Shown: positions 1 to 6,175 of the stretch, one piece after another
Layout: every line of letters starts with the position of its first letter
How positions within the stretch are numbered: position 1 is the first letter of the stretch
Origin: Tardiphaga sp.
GTDB taxonomy: Bacteria; Pseudomonadota; Alphaproteobacteria; Rhizobiales; Xanthobacteraceae
DNA: 6,175 nucleotides
Reading direction: 5' to 3'
NCBI GenBank assembly: GCA_028290765.1
Contig: JAQGJF010000330.1
Coordinates: forward strand, 1-6,175
Program-made: the position numbers and the translations under genes
The notes under the pieces: model-generated
What the model saw: the letters and a program-made list of their open reading frames with translations, nothing else
Told to the model about the DNA's origin: nothing
Database searches by the model: none

Positions 1-1
1 C

Positions 2-1420
2 GACAAGGACGAGGCGATCGAACTGCTCACCGCGACGAAGCCGGATCTCGACACCGCCGAAGTCCGCGAGCGGCTGTCGTCGCGCAAAGGCTTAGTCTGG
101 CTGAGGCGCGAAATTACGCCGCTGCAGCAGCAGGAAATTCATCGCCTCGGCATTCCCGGCATCGGCTTTTTGCGCGAGAACAAGCGGGTCTATCCGAGCG
201 GCCCCGCCGTGTCGCATATGATCGGTCTCGTCAACACCGACAACCAGGGCATCGCCGGCATCGAAAAATGGCTCGACACCAACGGCCTCGCCGACCTGCA
301 TCGCGCCGGCTTCGCGACCGACCGGTTGCAGAAGCCGGTCGAACTCGCGGTCGATCTGCGCGTCGAACACGCGCTGCGCGACGAACTGATCAAGGCCAAG
401 GACAAGTACAAGGCCAAGGCCGCCTCCGGGCTCATCTCCAACGTCAGGACCGGCGAGATCGTGGCGATGGTGTCGCTGCCGGATTTCGATCCGAACAATC
501 CGCGGGAGGCGCACGATCCCGACCGCATCAACCGCCTCACCACCGGCGTCTATGAAATGGGTTCGACCTTCAAGACGCTGACCCTGGCGATGGCGCTGGA
601 TTCCGGCAAAGCCAGTCTGAGCACGATGTACGATGCGCGGATGCCGCTGCACTACGGCAAATTTGCCATTCACGACAGCCACTCGCTCGGCCGCGCCATT
701 TCGTTGTCGGAGGTCTTCACGTTTTCGTCGAACATCGGCGCCGCCCGCGTCGCGCTCGGACAGGGTGTCGAGGCGCATCGGGCGTTCCTGAAGAAGGTCG
801 GCCAGCTCGACCGGCTGCGCACCGAATTGCCGGAAAGCGCGATGCCGAACGTGCCGAAGCGCTGGGGCGAACTCAACACCATCACCATCGCGTTCGGCCA
901 TGGCCTCTCGGTGGCGCCGCTGCAAGCGGTGATGGGCATCAACGCCATGATCAATGGCGGCTATTTGATCCCGCCGACCTTCCTCAAGCGCAGCGAGGAA
1001 GAAGCCATGGCGATCGGCAAGCGCGTTGTGAAAAAAGAGACCAGCGACAAGATCCGCTATCTGATGCGGCTCAACGCCGAGATCGGAACCGCCAAGCAGG
1101 CCGACGTGAAGGGCTATTATATCGGCGGCAAGACCGGCACCGCGGAAAAGGTCGTCAACGGACATTATTCCAAGAAGCAGGTGCTGAATTCATTCACCGC
1201 GATCCTGCCGGCGGACAACCCGCAATACCAGGTGCTGGTGATGCTGGACGAGCCCAAGGCGCTGCCGGAAACCCATGGTTTCATCACTTCGGGCTGGAAT
1301 GCGGTGCCCACCGGTGGCAAGGTAATCGCGCGCGTTGCGCCGCTGCTGGGACTTGAGCCCCGTTTCGATCTGCCGCCGTCCGACCGCCTTATTCTTGCGG
1401 CATCGAAGACGGCTCAATAG
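2..1420 (+). CDS. ftsI: FtsI (PBP3), septal peptidoglycan D,D-transpeptidase, 5'-truncated
   Basis: This is the C-terminal 472 residues of a class B penicillin-binding protein; the reading frame is open from base 2, so the real start, the N-terminal membrane anchor and part of the dimerisation (pedestal) domain lie upstream. FtsI cross-links peptidoglycan stem peptides at the division septum, with its catalytic domain in the periplasm. Window residues 1 to about 110 are the end of the pedestal domain; from about residue 112 the transpeptidase domain begins ([10 protein letters not shown]). All three penicillin-binding motifs are visible: S-T-F-K with the acylated serine at bases 563-565 (window residue 188), S-S-N at 725-733 (residues 242-244) and K-T-G-T at 1130-1141 (residues 377-380). 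The stop is TAG at 1418. Its place just ahead of murE is the standard dcw position and supports FtsI over another class B PBP. No frameshift or missing catalytic residue is seen. Confidence 0.96.
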   Translation, partial: DKDEAIELLTATKPDLDTAEVRERLSSRKGLVWLRREITPLQQQEIHRLGIPGIGFLRENKRVYPSGPAVSHMIGLVNTDNQGIAGIEKWLDTNGLADLHRAGFATDRLQKPVELAVDLRVEHALRDELIKAKDKYKAKAASGLISNVRTGEIVAMVSLPDFDPNNPREAHDPDRINRLTTGVYEMGSTFKTLTLAMALDSGKASLSTMYDARMPLHYGKFAIHDSHSLGRAISLSEVFTFSSNIGAARVALGQGVEAHRAFLKKVGQLDRLRTELPESAMPNVPKRWGELNTITIAFGHGLSVAPLQAVMGINAMINGGYLIPPTFLKRSEEEAMAIGKRVVKKETSDKIRYLMRLNAEIGTAKQADVKGYYIGGKTGTAEKVVNGHYSKKQVLNSFTAILPADNPQYQVLVMLDEPKALPETHGFITSGWNAVPTGGKVIARVAPLLGLEPRFDLPPSDRLILAASKTAQ

Positions 1421-1520
1421 CCGGGACTCGAAAGGTGCCACGGCACTTTACAGCCGGCGCAAAATGCGGTTTGCGTGGCGTTGCGTCATCCTCCGAAACA
1501 CGTCAATTCGCGGCCGAACT

Positions 1521-1524
1521 GGAA
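1521..1524 (+). promoter_or_regulatory. Weak Shine-Dalgarno of murE (GGAA)
   Basis: GGAA lies four bases before the ATG at 1529. It is weak, but it supports that ATG over the in-frame GTG at 1475, which would add 18 residues (beginning MALRHPPKHV) that do not resemble a MurE N-terminus. The match is short, so this is only modest evidence. Confidence 0.35.
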
Positions 1525-1528
1525 TAGC

Positions 1529-3010
1529 ATGAGACTTCGCGACCTTTTCAGCGATGATGTCGTGATGGACGGCGAGACCGCTGCGATATCCGTCACCGGC
1601 CTGGCCATGGACAGTCGCGCGGTGAAAGCCGGCGACGTCTTCTTCGCTCTCGCCGGCAGCAAGACCGACGGTACGCGTTTTGTCGATCAGGCGATCGCCT
1701 CGGGCGCGGTGGCGGTGGTCGGCGATCATGCGCCGGACAAGTCCGGCGATCATGCGCCGGACAAAATTCGCGTGCCGTTCGTGACGGTCTCGAATCCGCG
1801 TCGCGCGCTGGCGCTCGCCGCGGCGCAATTTTATCCGCGCCAGCCCGCCACCATCGCCGCCGTCACCGGCACCAGCGGCAAGACTTCCGTCGCTGCCTTC
1901 ACCCGGCAGATCTGGCAGCGCCTCGGCTTCGCCGCCGCGAGCATCGGCACCATCGGGTTGGTGTCGCCCAAGCGCACCGTCTACGGATCGCTGACGACGC
2001 CGGATCCGATTGCGCTGCATCGCGAGCTCGATGAAATCGCCGGCGAAGGGGTCACCCATCTCGCCTTCGAGGCCTCCTCGCACGGGCTCGACCAATATCG
2101 CCTCGACGGCGTGCGCATTGCGGCCGGCGGTTTCACCAATCTGAGCCGCGACCATATGGATTATCATCCGGACGTGGCGCATTACCTCAACGCCAAGCTG
2201 CGGCTGTTTCGCGACCTGGTGGCCAGCAGGGGCGTCGCGGTCATCTCGGCCGATCACGATTGCTCGCAGCAGGTGATCGATGCTGCACGCGTGCGCGGTC
2301 TCCGGATCATGACGGTGGGCCGCAACGGCGACGGCTCCAGCAAGGGTATCGAGCTGGTCGATGTGACGATCGAGGGTTTTACGCAACGCTTGATCATCCG
2401 GCATCGCGCGCAGGAATACGAGGTCCGGCTGCCGCTGGTCGGCGAATTCCAGATCGAGAACGCGCTGGTCGCCGCCGGCCTCGTGATCGGTACCGGCAAC
2501 GATCCGGAAAAAGTCTTCGGCACTATTCAATTTCTCGAAGGCGCCAAGGGGCGGCTCGAACGGGTCGGCGACCACCATGGCGCGCCGGTTTTCGTCGACT
2601 ACGCCCACAAGCCCGATGCGCTGGCCAAGGCGCTGCAGGCGCTGCGGCCTTACGCCAAACGAAAGCTGGTGGTGGTGTTCGGCGCCGGCGGCGACCGCGA
2701 CGCCGGCAAGCGTCCCTTGATGGGCGAGATCGCCACGCAAAATGCCGACAGCGTCATCGTCACCGATGACAATCCGCGCAGCGAAAATCCGGCAATCATT
2801 CGTGCCGCCATTCTGGCGGCGGCGAAAGATGCCAGGGAGATCGGCGACCGCGCCGAGGCGATTCGCACCGCGATTGCTTCGCTGCAGCCGGGCGATGCGC
2901 TGCTGATTGCCGGCAAGGGCCACGAGACCGGCCAGATCGTCGGCGATCAAGTGCTGCCATTCAGCGATCACGATGCCGTGGCCGCGGCGCTGGCTTCGAG
3001 GGTGGCATGA
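1529..3010 (+). CDS. murE: MurE, UDP-MurNAc-L-Ala-D-Glu:meso-diaminopimelate ligase
   Basis: A 493-residue cytoplasmic Mur ligase that adds the third stem-peptide residue to UDP-MurNAc-L-Ala-D-Glu using ATP. The N-terminal UDP-substrate domain covers about residues 1-105. The central ATPase domain has the P-loop T-G-T-S-G-K-T (residues 113-119), the substrate-binding T-T-P-D-P, the E-A-S-S-H-G-L segment, and K223 in AKLRLF, at the position of the carbamylated lysine of the family. The C-terminal domain has the D-N-P-R motif (residues 414-417), which marks meso-diaminopimelate rather than lysine specificity, and G-K-G-H-E (residues 462-466). I chose ATG 1529 because MRLRDLF matches the usual MurE start and a weak GGAA precedes it. 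The length is normal. One oddity is an eight-residue in-frame duplication at residues 65-80 (separate entry). The last four bases overlap murF, so translation of the two is probably coupled. Confidence 0.97.
   Translation: MRLRDLFSDDVVMDGETAAISVTGLAMDSRAVKAGDVFFALAGSKTDGTRFVDQAIASGAVAVVGDHAPDKSGDHAPDKIRVPFVTVSNPRRALALAAAQFYPRQPATIAAVTGTSGKTSVAAFTRQIWQRLGFAAASIGTIGLVSPKRTVYGSLTTPDPIALHRELDEIAGEGVTHLAFEASSHGLDQYRLDGVRIAAGGFTNLSRDHMDYHPDVAHYLNAKLRLFRDLVASRGVAVISADHDCSQQVIDAARVRGLRIMTVGRNGDGSSKGIELVDVTIEGFTQRLIIRHRAQEYEVRLPLVGEFQIENALVAAGLVIGTGNDPEKVFGTIQFLEGAKGRLERVGDHHGAPVFVDYAHKPDALAKALQALRPYAKRKLVVVFGAGGDRDAGKRPLMGEIATQNADSVIVTDDNPRSENPAIIRAAILAAAKDAREIGDRAEAIRTAIASLQPGDALLIAGKGHETGQIVGDQVLPFSDHDAVAAALASRVA
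1720..1764 (+). repeat. 24-base in-frame tandem duplication within murE
   Basis: Bases 1720-1740 and 1744-1764 are identical over 21 bases, with a period of exactly 24 bases (eight codons). The protein reads GDHAPDKS then GDHAPDKI (residues 65-72 and 73-80). It lies in the N-terminal UDP-binding domain, just before the strand RVPFVTV, well away from the P-loop and the D-N-P-R motif, so it probably lengthens a surface loop. The lack of any silent difference within the 21 bases suggests a recent slippage or duplication event; that dating is inference. Confidence 0.9.
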
Positions 3011-4446
3011 CGACAGAACCTTTGTGGACATCCGACGCGATGGCGGCGGCGATGCGCGCCACCGGCAACGGAGCCGTGCCGCAAGCCGTTTCGGGCATTT
3101 CGATCGACAGCCGCAGCATCACGCCCGGCGAGGCGTATTTCGCCATCAAGGGCGATGTGCATGACGGCCATGCTTTCGTCGCGGCGGCCTTGAACGCCGG
3201 TGCGGCGCTGGCGGTGGTGGAAACCGCGCAGCGCGAAAAATTCGCTGCCGACGCGCCGCTGCTGGTGGTGGACGACGTGCTCGCCGGTCTGGTCGATCTG
3301 TCGCGCGCGTCGCGGGCGCGGCTCGGCGGACGCGTCATCGCCGTCACCGGCTCGGTCGGCAAGACCTCGACCAAGGAGGCGCTGCTGCGGGTGCTTTCCG
3401 CGCAAGGCAAGACCCATGCCTCGGTGGCTTCGTTCAACAATCACTGGGGCGTGCCGCTGTCGCTGGCGCGTTGTCCGGCCTCCAGCGGTTTTGCGATTTT
3501 CGAGATCGGCATGAACCATGCCGGCGAGATCGAGCCGCTGGTCAAACTGGTGCGGCCGCATATCGCCATCATCACCACCGTCGAGCCGGTGCATCTGGAG
3601 TTTTTCGCCGGCATCGAGGCGATTGCCGATGCCAAGGCGGAGATCTTTGCCGGGCTGGAGCCTGGCGGCGCGGCGGTGCTCAACCGCGACAATGCGCAGT
3701 TCGATCGGCTGCGCCGGCGGGCCGAAAAGCTCGGCGTCTCGCGCATCGTCACGTTCGGCGCGAATGAAGCATCCGATGCGCGGCTGCTCGACGTGTCGCT
3801 TCACGCGGCCTGCTCGGCGGTGCATGCGCAGATCATGGGTCATGAGGTGACTTACAAGCTCGGCATGCCGGGCCGGCATATGGCGATGAATTCGCTGGCG
3901 GTGATGGCGGCGGCACAATTGGCCGGCGCCGATCTCGCGCTGGCCGGCCTGACGCTGTCGCAGGTGCAGCCCGCGGCCGGCCGCGGCGTCCGCCGCGCCC
4001 TGGAGGTTGCCGGCGGCGAAGCCACGCTGGTCGACGAGAGTTATAACGCCAATCCGGCCTCGATGACCGCGGCGCTGAACGTGCTCGGCCAGGCGGCGGT
4101 CGGCCGCCAAGGCCGCCGCATCGCGGTGCTCGGCGACATGCTGGAACTCGGTCCCGCCAGCGCCGATCTGCATCGCGGGCTCAACGAGGCGGTCAAGTCC
4201 AACAACATCGACACGGTATTTTGCTGCGGACCGATGATGCGCAATTTGTGGGATGCCCTTTCCTCGGGCAAGCGGGGAGGCTATGCCGGGAGCGCGGCCG
4301 AACTCGAATCGCAGGTGGTCTCCGCGATCCGGGCCGGTGACGTCATTATGGTCAAGGGCTCGCTCGGCTCGCGCATGAAAACGATTGTCAACGCGCTCGA
4401 AAAGCGCTTTCCCGACAAAGCCGCGCTCGATGATGCGGCGATGTAA
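3007..4446 (+). CDS. murF: MurF, UDP-MurNAc-tripeptide:D-Ala-D-Ala ligase
   Basis: A 479-residue cytoplasmic ligase that joins the D-Ala-D-Ala dipeptide to UDP-MurNAc-tripeptide with ATP, finishing the pentapeptide precursor. The N-terminal domain (about residues 1-105) carries the substrate-binding segment G-I-S-I-D-S-R (residues 30-36). The central ATPase domain has P-loop T-G-S-V-G-K-T (114-120), N-N-H-W-G-V-P (144-150), E-I-G-M-N-H-A-G-E-I (166-175) and K210 in DAKAEI, the likely carbamylated lysine. The MurF signature D-E-S-Y-N-A-N-P-A-S-M is at 343-353, followed by G-D-M-L-E-L-G (376-382); these separate it from MurE, MurC and MurD. The ATG overlaps the murE stop (ATGA, 3007-3010), and GAGGG at 2998-3002, inside murE, is a plausible ribosome binding site. 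The stop is TAA at 4444. Nothing is truncated or missing. Confidence 0.97.
   Translation: MTTEPLWTSDAMAAAMRATGNGAVPQAVSGISIDSRSITPGEAYFAIKGDVHDGHAFVAAALNAGAALAVVETAQREKFAADAPLLVVDDVLAGLVDLSRASRARLGGRVIAVTGSVGKTSTKEALLRVLSAQGKTHASVASFNNHWGVPLSLARCPASSGFAIFEIGMNHAGEIEPLVKLVRPHIAIITTVEPVHLEFFAGIEAIADAKAEIFAGLEPGGAAVLNRDNAQFDRLRRRAEKLGVSRIVTFGANEASDARLLDVSLHAACSAVHAQIMGHEVTYKLGMPGRHMAMNSLAVMAAAQLAGADLALAGLTLSQVQPAAGRGVRRALEVAGGEATLVDESYNANPASMTAALNVLGQAAVGRQGRRIAVLGDMLELGPASADLHRGLNEAVKSNNIDTVFCCGPMMRNLWDALSSGKRGGYAGSAAELESQVVSAIRAGDVIMVKGSLGSRMKTIVNALEKRFPDKAALDDAAM
3971..3986. repeat. 16-base perfect palindrome inside murF
   Basis: The 16 bases at 3971-3986 (CCGCGGCCGGCCGCGG) equal their own reverse complement. 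They encode part of PAAGRGV (residues 322-328 region) and contain only G and C. In a gene this GC-rich such a palindrome can arise by chance, and no protein that would bind it is evident. Confidence 0.5.
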
Positions 4447-4451
4447 GGCGG
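4445..4451 (+). promoter_or_regulatory. Ribosome binding site of mraY, overlapping the murF stop
   Basis: AAGGCGG begins within the murF TAA stop codon and ends five bases before the mraY ATG at 4457. Ribosomes finishing murF therefore uncover or reuse this site, consistent with coupled translation. It is an imperfect Shine-Dalgarno match. Confidence 0.5.
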
Positions 4452-4456
4452 TTTGA

Positions 4457-5542
4457 ATGTTCTATTGGCTTGTCGACCTGTCCGGCACGATTCCGGCCCT
4501 GAACGTGTTTCGCTACATCACCTTCCGCACTGGCGGCGCCATGGTCACGGCGGCGCTGTTCGTGTTCCTGTTCGGGCCCTGGATCATCGACCATCTGCGG
4601 CTGCGCCAGGGCAAGGGCCAGCCGATCCGCACCGACGGGCCGAAATCCCATCTCGTCACCAAGATCGGCACGCCGACCATGGGCGGGCTGATGATCCTGT
4701 CGGGTCTGGTGGTCTCCACCGTGCTGTGGGCCAATCCGCTCAATCCCTACGTCTGGATCGTGCTGGCGGTGACGCTCGGCTTCGGCTTCGTCGGCTTCTA
4801 CGACGACTATCTGAAGGTCACCAAACAGACTCATGCCGGCTTCTCCGGCCGCACCCGGCTCACCATCGAGAGCCTGATCGCGGCGGCGGCCTGCTATGCT
4901 CTCGTCAAGCTCGGCCGCGATCCGCTCTCCAGCGCGCTGGTAATTCCGTTCTTCAAGGACGTGGTGCTGAACCTCGGCTGGTTCTTCATCATCTTCGGCG
5001 CCTTCATCGTGGTCGGTGCCGGCAACGCGGTCAACCTCACCGACGGCCTCGACGGCCTTGCCATCGTCCCGGTGATGATCGCGGCGGCCTCTTTTGGCAT
5101 GATCTGCTACCTGTCCGGCAATCTGGTGTTCTCGGATTATCTGCAGATCTCTTACGTCGCCGGCACCGGCGAACTGGCGGTGCTGTGCGGCGCCGTGCTC
5201 GGCGCCGGCCTCGGCTTCCTCTGGTTCAACGCGCCGCCGGCCTCGATCTTCATGGGCGACACCGGATCGCTGGCGCTCGGCGGCATGCTCGGCTCGATCG
5301 CGGTGGCGGTGAAGCACGAGATCGTGCTCGGGGTGATCGGCGGACTGTTCGTGCTGGAAGCGGTCTCGGTGATCGTGCAGGTGGTGTCCTTCAAGCTCAC
5401 CGGCAAGCGCGTGTTCCGGATGGCGCCGTTGCATCATCATTTCGAACAGAAGGGCTGGACCGAACCGCAGATCGTGATCCGGTTCTGGATCATCTCGGTG
5501 ATGCTGGCGCTGGTCGGGCTGTCGACGCTGAAGCTGAGGTGA
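4457..5542 (+). CDS. mraY: MraY, phospho-MurNAc-pentapeptide transferase (lipid I synthase)
   Basis: A 361-residue polytopic inner-membrane enzyme that transfers phospho-MurNAc-pentapeptide from UDP to undecaprenyl phosphate, releasing UMP and forming lipid I. The length matches the family (about 360), which has ten membrane segments; hydrophobic stretches are clear, for example at residues 28-45, 77-94, 98-114, 173-188, 201-219, 239-257, 290-311 and 342-358. Family motifs are complete: [15 protein letters not shown] (63-77), the acidic pair D116-D117 in FYDDYLK, N190 with N-L-T-D-G-L-D-G (193-200), F-M-G-D-T-G-S with D268, and the histidine motif H326-H328 in [12 protein letters not shown]. 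The start MFYWLV at ATG 4457 is typical and follows an AAGGCGG site. The gene is 10 bases after murF and probably cotranscribed with it. A long palindromic spacer follows, unlike the tight joins upstream. Confidence 0.98.
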   Translation: MFYWLVDLSGTIPALNVFRYITFRTGGAMVTAALFVFLFGPWIIDHLRLRQGKGQPIRTDGPKSHLVTKIGTPTMGGLMILSGLVVSTVLWANPLNPYVWIVLAVTLGFGFVGFYDDYLKVTKQTHAGFSGRTRLTIESLIAAAACYALVKLGRDPLSSALVIPFFKDVVLNLGWFFIIFGAFIVVGAGNAVNLTDGLDGLAIVPVMIAAASFGMICYLSGNLVFSDYLQISYVAGTGELAVLCGAVLGAGLGFLWFNAPPASIFMGDTGSLALGGMLGSIAVAVKHEIVLGVIGGLFVLEAVSVIVQVVSFKLTGKRVFRMAPLHHHFEQKGWTEPQIVIRFWIISVMLALVGLSTLKLR

Positions 5543-5611
5543 TGCGGTTGGGCGTGTTGGCGCACGGTGCATTTTTTCTTCCCTCTCCCTTTGTGGGAGA
5601 GGGTGGCCGAA

Positions 5612-5628
5612 GGCGGCCCTTGGCCGCC
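5612..5628. repeat. 7-bp stem-loop, left unit of the composite element
   Basis: GGCGGCC (5612-5618) pairs perfectly with GGCCGCC (5622-5628) around the 3-base loop CTT. It occurs only in the left unit; the right unit has nothing like it. No T-run follows, so it is not a simple terminator. Confidence 0.6.
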
Positions 5629-5644
5629 GTCACTTTAAATATCC

Positions 5645-5663
5645 GCCGATGCGTTGCATCGGC
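5645..5663. repeat. 8-bp stem-loop, left unit of the composite element
   Basis: GCCGATGC (5645-5652) pairs perfectly with GCATCGGC (5656-5663) around the loop GTT. It sits just after the only AT-rich patch of the spacer (CTTTAAATAT, 5633-5642) and is also specific to the left unit. Confidence 0.6.
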
Positions 5664-5677
5664 TATGGCGCAGCAGC

Positions 5678-5725
5678 GACGGGTGAGGGGACGGCCTCTC
5701 GTTTTGCCGCTCCCCCTCACCCGTC
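5678..5725. repeat. 13-bp central stem-loop joining the two inverted units
   Basis: GACGGGTGAGGGG (5678-5690) pairs perfectly over 13 bp with CCCCTCACCCGTC (5713-5725), leaving a 22-base loop in which CGGC (5692-5695) can also pair with GCCG (5706-5709). These are the tails of the two units meeting at the centre of the element. As RNA this would be a very stable hairpin in the mraY-murD transcript. Confidence 0.75.
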
Positions 5726-5790
5726 ACGAACGCGCTTCGCGCATTCGCGCCACCCTCTCCCACAAGGGGAGAGGGGAAGAGAGCCGCGGC

Positions 5791-5794
5791 GAGG
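5791..5794 (+). promoter_or_regulatory. Shine-Dalgarno of murD (GAGG)
   Basis: GAGG lies seven bases before the ATG at 5802, a normal spacing, and just outside the palindromic element, whose right arm ends at 5779. It supports ATG 5802 as the murD start and suggests that the element did not remove the translation signal. Confidence 0.6.
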
Positions 5795-5801
5795 TTTCCC
5801 C

Positions 5802-6175
5802 ATGATCCCCGTCACCTCTTTCGCCGGCAAGACGGTCGCGGTGTTCGGGCTCGGCGGGTCCGGGCTCGCGAGCTGTCACGCGTTGAAGGCGGGCGGCGCG
5901 GAAGTCATCGCCAGTGACGACAGCGTCGACAGGCTAGTCGAGGCCGCGCAGGCCGGGTTCATCACCGCGGATCTGCGCACGGTGTCGTGGCGAAGCTTTG
6001 CGGCGCTGGTGCTGACGCCGGGCGTACCGCTGACCCATCCGGCGCCGCATTGGACCGTGCTGGCGGCACGCGAGGCCGGCATCGAGGTGATCGGCGACAT
6101 CGAACTGTTTTGTCGCGAGCGGGCGCGCCACGTGCCGGATGCGCCGTTCGTCGCCATCACCGGCACCAACGGCAA
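5802..6175 (+). CDS. murD: MurD, UDP-MurNAc-L-Ala:D-glutamate ligase, 3'-truncated
   Basis: The first 124 codons of MurD, the cytoplasmic ligase that adds D-glutamate to UDP-MurNAc-L-Ala with ATP. The start [10 protein letters not shown] is typical of Bradyrhizobium-type MurD and follows a GAGG site. Visible features are the N-terminal Rossmann-like uridine-binding motif G-L-G-G-S-G (residues 16-21), T-P-G-V-P (72-76, usually S-P-G in the family), the MurD signature G-D-I-E-L-F (98-103), and the beginning of the ATPase P-loop T-G-T-N-G (120-124), where the window ends before the lysine. The central ATPase and C-terminal domains are outside the window. It is 259 bases from mraY, against a 4-base overlap and a 10-base gap upstream, because the palindromic element lies between. 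No frameshift is seen in this part. Confidence 0.95.
   Translation, partial: MIPVTSFAGKTVAVFGLGGSGLASCHALKAGGAEVIASDDSVDRLVEAAQAGFITADLRTVSWRSFAALVLTPGVPLTHPAPHWTVLAAREAGIEVIGDIELFCRERARHVPDAPFVAITGTNG

Larger units (their letters stand above)
5578..5779. repeat. Composite REP-like/MITE-like inverted-repeat element between mraY and murD
   Basis: About 202 bases bounded by inverted arms at 5578-5607 and 5749-5779 (30 and 31 bases) that are complementary apart from one substitution and one single-base indel. Each arm contains its own perfect 9-bp hairpin: 5581-5589 with 5595-5603, and 5753-5761 with 5767-5775, each around a 5-base loop. Between the arms are further hairpins at 5612-5628, 5645-5663 and 5678-5725. 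The element is two inverted copies of one unit, with the head CCCTCTCCC...GGGAGAGGGTGGC outermost and the tail GACGGGTGAGGGG innermost; the units are 5581-5690 on + and 5713-5775 on -. From memory, words of this kind recur in intergenic regions of Bradyrhizobium and relatives. There is no open reading frame that looks like a protein and no transposase, so if it moves it must be mobilised by another locus. Target-site duplications are not obvious. Confidence 0.85.

Noticed and set aside
1432..1449. Intrinsic terminator after ftsI
   Set aside because: The stem is short, has a G-U pair, and is not followed by a T-run; continued transcription into murE is expected in this operon.
1475..1528. GTG at 1475 as the murE start
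   Set aside because: The 18 extra residues do not look like MurE, and the ATG at 1529 gives the usual N-terminus and has a nearby GGAA.
92..5572. Long open frames on the - strand opposite every gene (357, 527, 401 and 394 codons at 92-1165, 1448-3031, 2968-4173 and 4388-5572)
   Set aside because: They mirror the sense genes, which have complete family motifs. High GC at third codon positions removes antisense stops, and the translations are rich in R, H, D and Q with no recognisable domains.
5553..5577. Intrinsic terminator after mraY
   Set aside because: There are six Ts, but the stem before them is only four base pairs and lies five bases away. I kept it as a possibility within the decoupling finding, not as a feature.
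5633..5642. Promoter -10 box in the AT-rich patch CTTTAAATAT
   Set aside because: No -35-like hexamer lies at a suitable distance upstream, and the patch is inside the repeated element between two hairpins.
5578..5779. CRISPR array or riboswitch in the mraY-murD spacer
   Set aside because: There are no direct repeats with regular unique spacers, and the structure is explained by two inverted repeat units. No known riboswitch core was recognised.
4453..5805. 450-codon + strand frame through mraY and the spacer
   Set aside because: It is an out-of-frame shadow of mraY; its product is Arg/Ala-rich and lacks membrane segments, while the mraY frame has all the family motifs.
5802..6175. A broken murD
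   Set aside because: The frame is open to the last base of the window with the expected motifs in order; it is cut by the window edge, not by a mutation.

Overview
The window is a stretch of the division and cell wall (dcw) cluster of a GC-rich alphaproteobacterium. The protein sequences, above all the MurD N-terminus and the MraY sequence, look most like the Bradyrhizobium / Rhodopseudomonas / Nitrobacter group of the Hyphomicrobiales. That placement is from memory of the families, not from a search. All genes are on the + strand in the usual dcw order: ftsI (5' end missing), murE, murF, mraY, murD (3' end missing).

Layout: bases 2-1420 hold the C-terminal 472 residues of FtsI, the septal transpeptidase. 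A 108-base spacer follows. murE (1529-3010) and murF (3007-4446) overlap by the four bases ATGA. mraY (4457-5542) follows 10 bases after murF. A 259-base spacer (5543-5801) then holds a repetitive, strongly palindromic element. murD starts at 5802 and is cut by the window end inside its ATP-binding P-loop.

How the genes work together: MurD, MurE and MurF are ATP-dependent ligases that build the stem peptide on UDP-MurNAc in the cytoplasm (MurD adds D-Glu, MurE adds meso-diaminopimelate, MurF adds D-Ala-D-Ala). MraY moves the finished phospho-MurNAc-pentapeptide onto undecaprenyl phosphate in the membrane, giving lipid I. FtsI cross-links the stem peptides at the septum. Every diagnostic catalytic motif that falls inside the window is intact.

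The coding content is ordinary. Two things are not explained by the standard gene list. One is the composite inverted-repeat element between mraY and murD: two inverted copies of a REP-like unit with the same head and tail but different middles. The other is an in-frame 24-base tandem duplication in the N-terminal domain of murE. I see no new gene system, RNA gene, CRISPR array or transposase.
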